The translations under genes and the position numbers were made by a program. Shown here one piece after another: positions 6,886 to 12,092 of a stretch of 13,163 nucleotides of DNA. The notes under the pieces are model-generated. The model searched no databases and was not told the origin of the DNA. It saw only the letters and a list, made by a program, of their open reading frames with translations. The stretch is from Bacillota bacterium (GTDB taxonomy: Bacteria > Bacillota > Clostridia > Christensenellales > CAG-138). Location of the stretch: NCBI GenBank assembly GCA_023409435.1, contig JAEYHP010000102.1:1-13163 (forward strand). The letters are read 5' to 3'. Positions within the stretch are counted from its first letter, which is position 1. Each line of letters begins with the position of its first letter.

Positions 6886-7269
6886 ATGCGAATCAACCAC
6901 ATTGCGCTGTTTACTGAGGATATTGAGCGTTTGCGCACGTTCTATTGCACCCATTTCGCCGCTACGCCAAACACGATGTACCACAACCTCCGGACGGGCT
7001 TAAAAACATATTTCCTTACGTTTTCGGACGGTGCGCGGCTGGAGCTGATGTCGCGCCCGGATGTTGCGGGGCCTGTCTCCGCCGCCTGCCAAACGGGGTA
7101 TACGCACGTTAGCTTTTCCCTGGGCAGCAAGGAGGAGGTAGACCGACTGACGTCCCTTCTGACCCAGGACGGTTATACCTGCTTTAGTGGGCCGCGTACG
7201 ACAGGCGATGGATATTATGAAAGCTGCGTGCTGGACCCGGACGGGAACCCGATTGAGCTTACGGTTTAA
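6886..7269 (+). CDS. VOC (glyoxalase/bleomycin-resistance fold) protein
   Basis: This is a 127-residue single-domain protein of the vicinal-oxygen-chelate superfamily, made of two beta-alpha-beta-beta-beta modules. It shows MRINHIALF with His5, RLELMS with a Glu near residue 47, THVSFSLG with a His at the start of the second module, and the C-terminal DPDGNPIELTV with its metal-binding Glu. All four usual metal positions therefore seem filled, and a metal-dependent lyase, isomerase or dioxygenase is possible; the substrate cannot be told. The ATG at 6886 is supported by AGGAGG a few bases upstream and by starting at the first strand of the fold. A longer frame from 6838 would overlap the promoter. 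It stands alone between its own promoter and terminator. Glyoxalase I-like activity is one option, but at this length many members are unassigned. Confidence 0.85.
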   Translation: MRINHIALFTEDIERLRTFYCTHFAATPNTMYHNLRTGLKTYFLTFSDGARLELMSRPDVAGPVSAACQTGYTHVSFSLGSKEEVDRLTSLLTQDGYTCFSGPRTTGDGYYESCVLDPDGNPIELTV

Positions 7270-7293
7270 CACCATTCTTAAGGCTTATTACCT

Positions 7294-7321
7294 GCCGCTT
7301 GCCATATGGCAGGCGGCTTTT
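7294..7321 (+). terminator. Intrinsic terminator after the VOC gene
   Basis: GCCGCTTGCCA (7294-7304) pairs with TGGCAGGCGGC (7307-7317) with a single G-T pair, followed by TTTT (7318-7321). It begins 25 bases after the VOC stop codon. Confidence 0.8.
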
Positions 7322-7366
7322 CCATATCCAGACAAGCGTTTATACCCTTCACAGCCCGATTTATGA

Positions 7367-7394
7367 ACCGATATACGTATTTTCTCATAATATA
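7367..7394 (+). promoter_or_regulatory. Sigma-K-like promoter of the collagen-like gene
   Basis: CATAATATA at 7386-7394 fits the CATANNNTA -10 used by the late mother-cell sporulation factor sigma-K. The AC of its short -35 occurs 17 bases upstream (7367-7368, within GAACC). The predicted start leaves an untranslated leader of about 110 bases before the ATG at 7512, in which I see no other gene. The -35 is short, so the match alone is weak, but it agrees with a spore-surface product. Confidence 0.45.
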
Positions 7395-7511
7395 GTACAG
7401 AAGCAAAACTATGTTTACTACCATGCTTTGGCAGCGTGTTTTGGTCTTGCCTGCGGCGATACATGGCAAAGCGTACAAAACACGGCACCACCTACAGATA
7501 AGGAGATACTT

Positions 7512-9269
7512 ATGGATATTGCATTACAAATTGAACGCCTGGCTGCCGGATCTGTTGCCGTCGGCGCGAATGTCATATTCGACAACATCATTTTTTCGGC
7601 AGGCAACATTACATATAACCCAGCCACGGGCGTCATTACGTTCAATGAGGCGGGCAGGTACGTCGTTCACTGGTGGGTGGCTACCCAGTCCTCCCCTTCC
7701 AGCAACGGCGCGGTCTTCTCTCTTTCCTCTTCACAAGGCGACTTCTTGGAAGGGAACTCCCCCATTAAAACCGGGGAGGTTTCCGGCGTTGGAATATTGC
7801 AAATAGTCGAGGCGCCTGCCACGGCGTCTCTCGTCAACGCCAGTACGGCGACCGTCTTTTACCCGACTCAGGTTCCTGTAAAAGCCACGCTGGTCATCGT
7901 GCAAGATGATCTCACCACCTCTGGACCCACCGGCGCTACCGGGCCGACTGGACCTACCGGGCTTGCCGGGCCCACCGGACCTACCGGCGCTACCGGTGCT
8001 ACCGGCGTTACCGGGCCCACAGGGCCGACAGGTGCTACCGGCGATACCGGGCCCACAGGGCCGACTGGCGCTGCTGGCGTTACCGGGCCCACAGGGCCGA
8101 CTGGCGCTGCTGGCGTTACCGGGCCCACAGGGCCGACTGGTCCCACGGGCGATACCGGTTCCACAGGCCCCACCGGCGCTACCGGGCCCACCGGTGCTAC
8201 CGGACCTACCGGCCCCACCGGTGCTACCGGGCCCACGGGAGACACCGGGCCTACCGGCCCCACCGGTGCTACCGGTTCCACAGGCCCCACCGGCGCTACC
8301 GGGCCCACCGGTGCTACCGGGCCTACCGGCCCCACCGGTGCTACCGGGCCCACGGGAGACACCGGACCTACCGGCCCCACCGGTGCTACCGGACCTACCG
8401 GCACCACGGGCGATACCGGGCCTACCGGCCCCACCGGTGCTACCGGACCCACTGGTCCCACTGGCGACACCGGACCTACCGGCCCCACCGGTGCTACCGG
8501 GCCTACCGGCACCACGGGCGATACCGGGCCTACCGGCCCCACTGGTGCTACCGGACCCACTGGCCCCACGGGCGATACCGGACCGACTGGTCCCACTGGT
8601 CCCACTGGTCCCACCGGTGCTACCGGACCCACTGGCCCCACGGGCGATACCGGACCGACTGGTCCCACTGGTCCTACTGGTCCCACTGGTCCTACTGGGC
8701 CTACTGGGCCGACCGGCCCCACAGGACCTACGGGCGATACCGGGCCTACCGGCGCTGCCGGCGCGGGCGCGATCATTCCCTTTGCATCGGGTGAGCCTGT
8801 CACAATCACAACGATCGCAGGCGGTCTTGCTGGCCTGCCCGCATTGACCGGCTTTGGCAACTCCGTGACAGCAGGTACCGTGCTGGGGGCAACGATTGAT
8901 ACGACCACGCTGACCAACTTTGCGTTCTCCATGCCACGCGACGGTACGATCACGTCGATCGCCGCATTTTTCAGCACCACGGTGGCGCTGGCGCTGGTTG
9001 CAACAACCGTCACTCTGACCGCACAGCTTTATAGTTCGCCCACGCCGGACAATACGTTCGCGCCTATCCCTGGAACGTTGGTGACCCTGGCTCCGGCGCT
9101 GACCGGCGTTCTCGCCATCGGCACGGTAAGCAACGGTATCCTGACAGGGCTGAGCATTCCCGTCACCGCCGAGACCCGGCTGCTGATGGTATTCTCCGCT
9201 ACGGCAGAGGGCGTAACCCTCATCAACACCGTTGTCGGTTATGCGAGCGCGGGGGTTGGCATCGCTTAA
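7512..9269 (+). CDS. Collagen-like exosporium-type surface protein, BclA/BclB class
   Basis: This 585-residue structural protein has three parts. Residues 1-137 form a C1q/TNF-like jelly-roll of the kind at the C-terminus of BclA (VIFDNIIFSAGNITYNPATG, then GVITFNEAG). Residues 138-419 are 94 uninterrupted Gly-X-Y triplets, mostly GPT, GAT and GDT; 89 have Thr at Y, giving a likely trimeric collagen-like rod. Residues 420-585 match the BclB-type C-terminal domain (AIIPFASGEPVTITTIAGGL; TLTNFAFSMPRDGTITSIAAFF; TRLLMVFSATAEG). The ATG at 7512 follows AAGGAG; the open frame back to 7299 runs through the promoter and a terminator. There is no signal peptide, as expected for a protein made in the mother cell and laid onto the spore. 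Thr in such rods is the known O-glycosylation site in Bacillus BclA, which fits the two transferase genes downstream. Spore location is inferred. Confidence 0.9.
   Translation: MDIALQIERLAAGSVAVGANVIFDNIIFSAGNITYNPATGVITFNEAGRYVVHWWVATQSSPSSNGAVFSLSSSQGDFLEGNSPIKTGEVSGVGILQIVEAPATASLVNASTATVFYPTQVPVKATLVIVQDDLTTSGPTGATGPTGPTGLAGPTGPTGATGATGVTGPTGPTGATGDTGPTGPTGAAGVTGPTGPTGAAGVTGPTGPTGPTGDTGSTGPTGATGPTGATGPTGPTGATGPTGDTGPTGPTGATGSTGPTGATGPTGATGPTGPTGATGPTGDTGPTGPTGATGPTGTTGDTGPTGPTGATGPTGPTGDTGPTGPTGATGPTGTTGDTGPTGPTGATGPTGPTGDTGPTGPTGPTGPTGATGPTGPTGDTGPTGPTGPTGPTGPTGPTGPTGPTGPTGDTGPTGAAGAGAIIPFASGEPVTITTIAGGLAGLPALTGFGNSVTAGTVLGATIDTTTLTNFAFSMPRDGTITSIAAFFSTTVALALVATTVTLTAQLYSSPTPDNTFAPIPGTLVTLAPALTGVLAIGTVSNGILTGLSIPVTAETRLLMVFSATAEGVTLINTVVGYASAGVGIA
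7923..8768 (+). repeat. Collagen-like triplet-coding repeat, 94 Gly-X-Y units
   Basis: This 846-base tract encodes 94 Gly-X-Y triplets. Only five lack Thr at Y (one GLA, three GAA, the last GAG). Every unit is a multiple of nine bases, so gain or loss of units keeps frame. The 3' part (about 8584-8720) has near-identical 9-base units of the ACTGGTCCC kind; the 5' part is more diverged. Confidence 0.95.
8157..8390 (+). repeat. Tandem 117-bp duplication inside the collagen-like tract
   Basis: Copies at 8157-8273 and 8274-8390 differ at only two of 117 bases, both silent changes in Gly codons (GGA/GGG). Each encodes the same 39 residues (13 triplets), beginning with the rare GST triplet context. 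This looks like a recent in-frame duplication. A less exact 108-base period follows, starting at 8403 and 8511. Confidence 0.9.
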
Positions 9270-9302
9270 CACAACGTCGGCATCAAAGCCGGCATCAGAT
9301 CT

Positions 9303-9338
9303 GTACGGGCGTCGGCGCAATGCGGCGCCCGTATTTAA
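9303..9338 (+). terminator. Hairpin between structural gene and glycosyltransferases
   Basis: TACGGGCG (9304-9311) pairs with CGCCCGTA (9326-9333) over a 14-base G+C-rich loop and is followed by TTTAAAG. It lies 34 bases after the collagen-like gene and 30 before the next start codon. The T run is weak, so partial termination or 3'-end protection of the structural mRNA is more likely than a full stop. Confidence 0.5.
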
Positions 9339-9362
9339 AGCATTCGGAAAGGCGGCATTGAA

Positions 9363-10457
9363 TTGAACCGTTTTAAAATATGTGTCTATGCAATCAGCAA
9401 AAATGAAGAGAACTTTATAGACAGATGGATGGACGCCGTTTCAGAGGCCGATATGGTCGTGGTGGCGGATACCGGCTCCACGGACGGCACCATGGAGAAG
9501 CTGAAGGCGCGGGGCGCGCATGTGTATTCCGAGCAGATCGTCCCGTGGCGCTTTGATGAGGCGAGAAACCGAGCGCTTTCCCATGTGTCCGAGGATGCTG
9601 ATATCTGCGTTTCCAACGACGTTGACGAGGTGTTTGAAAAAGGCTGGCGGCAGAAACTGGAGGCCGCCTGGCAGCCGGGAACCACGCGGGCCCGCTATAC
9701 GTTTGTCTGGACCCACGACGAGAATGGAAATGCCGATAAACAGTTTCAAATGGAGAAAATCCATCTCCGGCACGGCTACAAATGGATCCATCCCGTGCAC
9801 GAGATACTCGCGTATGAAGGAATGGAGCAAAAAGTGTTTGTGCCGGGCCTTGTGCTGCACCATTATCCGGACAATTCCAAGCCAAGAGGCCAATACCTAC
9901 CTTTGTTGGAGCTTTCCGCGCAGGAAAACCCAAAGGACGTACAAACCCATTTCTGGCTTGGCCGGGAATATGTATATAATAATCAACATGACAATGCCAT
10001 CCGCACGCTCAAGGAATACCTTGACCTGCCCGATGCCGCCTGGGATGAGGAGCGAAGCGCCGCCATGCGGTTTATTGCGACAAGCTGCGAGCGTTTGGGC
10101 GATAAAGAGGCGGCAAGATCCTGGCTGTGGCGCAGCGTCGCCGAATGCCCCCGCACGCGCGAGCCCTATTATGCCATGGCACGTTTCGCGTATTTTCAGG
10201 CGGATTGGCCGCTTGCAGCATTTATGGCGTCCGAAGGACTCAAGATTACCCAGCCCAGCGGGAGCTATTTGGTGGATATGGGCGCGTGGAAGGGCGGCCT
10301 TTATGATTACGGTGCGATCGCCTGTTATAGGCTGGGGCAATACGAACTGGCACAGCAATACGCAAACGAAGCGCTGAAATTTGATCCTGAAAACGCGCGG
10401 CTCAAAAAGAACCTGGAACTGATCCTGGAAAAACTGTTCCCGGCCGCCGTAAAGTAG
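9363..10457 (+). CDS. Family-2 glycosyltransferase with C-terminal TPR-like helices (first copy)
   Basis: This is a cytoplasmic 364-residue transferase that moves a sugar from a nucleotide-sugar donor to an acceptor. The GT2 domain (about 1-170) shows CVYAISKNEE, the donor-site DTGSTDGT (36-43), a metal-binding D-x-D in NDVDE (Asp86, Asp88) and a conserved HPVHE (143-147) where GT2 enzymes place their catalytic base region. The rest (about 190-355) is helical and TPR-like, ending AQQYANEALKFDPENARLKKN. This layout resembles SunS-type peptide glycosyltransferases, in which the helical part binds a protein acceptor. It starts with TTG: the first in-frame ATG falls at residue 23, AAAGGCGG lies seven bases upstream, and the start aligns with that of the second copy. 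It sits 93 bases after the collagen-like gene, so Thr residues of that protein are the likely acceptors (inference). Confidence 0.88.
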   Translation: MNRFKICVYAISKNEENFIDRWMDAVSEADMVVVADTGSTDGTMEKLKARGAHVYSEQIVPWRFDEARNRALSHVSEDADICVSNDVDEVFEKGWRQKLEAAWQPGTTRARYTFVWTHDENGNADKQFQMEKIHLRHGYKWIHPVHEILAYEGMEQKVFVPGLVLHHYPDNSKPRGQYLPLLELSAQENPKDVQTHFWLGREYVYNNQHDNAIRTLKEYLDLPDAAWDEERSAAMRFIATSCERLGDKEAARSWLWRSVAECPRTREPYYAMARFAYFQADWPLAAFMASEGLKITQPSGSYLVDMGAWKGGLYDYGAIACYRLGQYELAQQYANEALKFDPENARLKKNLELILEKLFPAAVK

Positions 10458-10461
10458 GAGG
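10456..10461 (+). promoter_or_regulatory. Shine-Dalgarno site overlapping the upstream stop codon
   Basis: AGGAGG begins within the TAG stop of the first glycosyltransferase and lies five bases before the ATG of the second. This is the arrangement expected for translational coupling, giving similar amounts of both enzymes. Confidence 0.85.
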
Positions 10462-10466
10462 CGTAT

Positions 10467-11555
10467 ATGAAGTACAAAGTATGCGTATACGCCATCTGTA
10501 AAAATGAAGAACAGTTTGTGGACCAATGGATGGATTCCATGCAGGAGGCGGACCTCATCGTGGTAACGGACACCGGCTCCACGGATGAAACCGTAAAGCG
10601 CCTCACGGCGCGGGGCGCTATAGTGTATACGGATATTGTAAAGCCATGGCGCTTTGACGTGGCGCGCAATATCTCGTTAAGTCATGTGCCCGAGGACGTC
10701 GATATCTGCGTCTGCACGGACCTTGACGAGCTGTTTCACAAAGGCTGGCGGGAGCATCTGGAGCACGCCTGGAATCCTTCCGCTTCTATGGGCAACTATC
10801 TCTACAACTGGAGTCTGAAGCCGGACGGATCCCCGGAAGTGCAGTTCCATTATTTTAAAATTCATGCACGGCATGGCTACCGCTGGATGCATCCCGTGCA
10901 CGAATGTCTCGCCTATGAAGGCAGCGGGCCGGAAATAAAGGTGTTTCTGCCGGGCATCGTATTGGATCACCACCCCGACCCGGCAAAATCCCGCGGCTCC
11001 TACCTTCCCCTTCTGGAGCTGGCCGTTCAGGAAGCTCCGGAAAACGACCGCATGACCTATTACCTGGGCCGCGAATACTTTTTTAAAGGGCAATTGGAGG
11101 ACTGTATCCGAACGCTTATCGGCTACCTGAAACTGAAGTCGGCCACCTGGCCGGATGAACGGTGTGCGGCCATGCGGTTGATTGCAAGATGCTATAGCCA
11201 ACTGCAGGACTCTAAAAACGCCGAAGTCTGGTTTTACCGTGCGGTCGCGGAACAGCCTTACATGCGGGAGCCCTACGTGGAATGTGCCCAGCATGCCTAC
11301 CGCACGGGCAACTGGCCGATGGCCTATTGCATGTGCGAAGCGGCGTTTAAAATCGCAACGCGTTCGACAACCTACGTCAACACTGGGTACGCGTGGGACC
11401 ATACCCCGTATGACCTGTGCGCCATCGCCTGTTACCGTTTGGGCATGTATGAAAAGGCGCAGCAGCATGCCGAGGAGGCGCTGCGCATCACGCCGGGCGA
11501 TGTACGGCTGGTCAACAACCTGATGCTGATTAAGCGAAAGATCAATATGGGATAA
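10467..11555 (+). CDS. Family-2 glycosyltransferase with C-terminal TPR-like helices (second copy)
   Basis: This 362-residue paralogue of the preceding gene is about half identical by eye and collinear throughout. It keeps all GT2 features: CVYAICKNEE, DTGSTDET (35-42), D-x-D in TDLDE (Asp85, Asp87) and HPVHE (142-146), then a TPR-like helical half ending QQHAEEALRITPGDVRLVNN. Differences cluster just after the donor-site motif (DGT against DET), in the strand before D-x-D and in the helical acceptor half. The two copies therefore may use different sugars or act in sequence, one adding to Thr and the other extending the glycan. The ATG start is only nine bases after the first copy's stop. The pair may also work as a complex. 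An acceptor other than the collagen-like protein remains possible. Confidence 0.88.
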   Translation: MKYKVCVYAICKNEEQFVDQWMDSMQEADLIVVTDTGSTDETVKRLTARGAIVYTDIVKPWRFDVARNISLSHVPEDVDICVCTDLDELFHKGWREHLEHAWNPSASMGNYLYNWSLKPDGSPEVQFHYFKIHARHGYRWMHPVHECLAYEGSGPEIKVFLPGIVLDHHPDPAKSRGSYLPLLELAVQEAPENDRMTYYLGREYFFKGQLEDCIRTLIGYLKLKSATWPDERCAAMRLIARCYSQLQDSKNAEVWFYRAVAEQPYMREPYVECAQHAYRTGNWPMAYCMCEAAFKIATRSTTYVNTGYAWDHTPYDLCAIACYRLGMYEKAQQHAEEALRITPGDVRLVNNLMLIKRKINMG

Positions 11556-11590
11556 AAAAAGCGAACGGCTGCGATAACAGCCGTTCGCTT
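11552..11590 (-). terminator. Convergent hairpin terminator, strongest for the hydrogenase operon
   Basis: AAGCGAACGGCTG (11559-11571) and CAGCCGTTCGCTT (11578-11590) form a perfect 13-bp stem with a 6-base loop. On the minus strand it is followed by TTTTTTTATCC, a proper T run, and lies 10 bases after the protease stop. On the plus strand it follows the second transferase gene directly, but the T run is poor (CTTAAAAG). It probably serves both convergent units. Confidence 0.85.
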
Positions 11591-11600
11591 AAAAGTACGC

Positions 11601-12092
11601 TTACAGGGAATTGGCCCGCGCGATTTCCTCAAGCTGTGCCTTCACACGCTGATAAATTCCCAAAAACGCATCGCTCAGCGTATCGCTCAGGCCGATTCCG
11701 GGGCCTATATCAGATGCCTCGACGCCGAGCAGCCACCCGCCCGCGTGCGGTTCCTGAAACACCATCCGCCATGCGCAGGGATCATGCAGGGCAGCGGCCG
11801 GCCCTTTCGGCAACCCCTGCGTCTCCAGTTCCACCAAATGCACCGTCCCCGGCGCATTTCCGGTTTGCACCGCATCCAAAAGCACGATAGCGTCCCCCAT
11901 CCGTCTGAGATCCACCGCATAGCCGATATCCGTTTCCGCGGCGCAGATATGCCAGCTGCCGGGGCATGGCTCCCGCTGCAAAGCGTCGGCAAGCGCGGGG
12001 CCAATTCCGTCGTCCCGCATCAGGCGCGAGCCTATGCCCAGCACAAGCAGCCTGTTTGCGCGCACGGCCTCGCTCAAGGAACGACCCTCCAT
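11601..12092 (-). CDS. [NiFe]-hydrogenase maturation endopeptidase (HyaD/HybD family)
   Basis: This cytoplasmic protease of 163 residues trims the C-terminus of the hydrogenase large subunit once nickel is in place. It shows LVLGIGSRLMRDDGIG near the start and VEASDIGPGIGLS near residue 124. By alignment with HybD (Glu16, Asp62, His93), the nickel-sensing residues are probably Asp28, Asp73 (in LLDAV) and His103 (in ALHDP). The usual Asn of the GNxLxxDDG motif is Ser22, a mild departure. The ATG at 12092 is the only suitable start and lies inside the end of the large-subunit gene (19-base overlap), pointing to coupled translation and a dedicated partner. The product is close to the family's normal length of about 160 residues. 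It is the last gene before the terminator. Confidence 0.9.
   Translation of the reverse strand: MEGRSLSEAVRANRLLVLGIGSRLMRDDGIGPALADALQREPCPGSWHICAAETDIGYAVDLRRMGDAIVLLDAVQTGNAPGTVHLVELETQGLPKGPAAALHDPCAWRMVFQEPHAGGWLLGVEASDIGPGIGLSDTLSDAFLGIYQRVKAQLEEIARANSL

Noticed and set aside
6412..6984. Minus-strand frame of 190 codons across the hairpin-rich stretch
   Set aside because: It overlaps the ends of two confident plus-strand genes and a terminator; its product is low-complexity and matches no family I know.
7299..7511. Extension of the collagen-like protein by 71 residues to an ATG at 7299
   Set aside because: The extra part runs through the VOC terminator and the sigma-K-like promoter and has no protein-like pattern. 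AAGGAG before 7512 marks the better start.
7923..8768. Dense short direct repeats resembling a CRISPR or satellite array
   Set aside because: The repeats are in frame, encode Gly-X-Thr triplets without spacers of constant length, and lie inside a gene with good flanking domains.
7731..9320. Long open frames on the minus strand opposite the collagen-like gene (529 and 381 codons, the latter a Pro-Val-Gly repeat)
   Set aside because: They mirror the GGN-CCN-ACN triplet repeat of the sense gene. The repeat has no stop codons in several frames, and neither frame shows a ribosome site or a recognisable domain.
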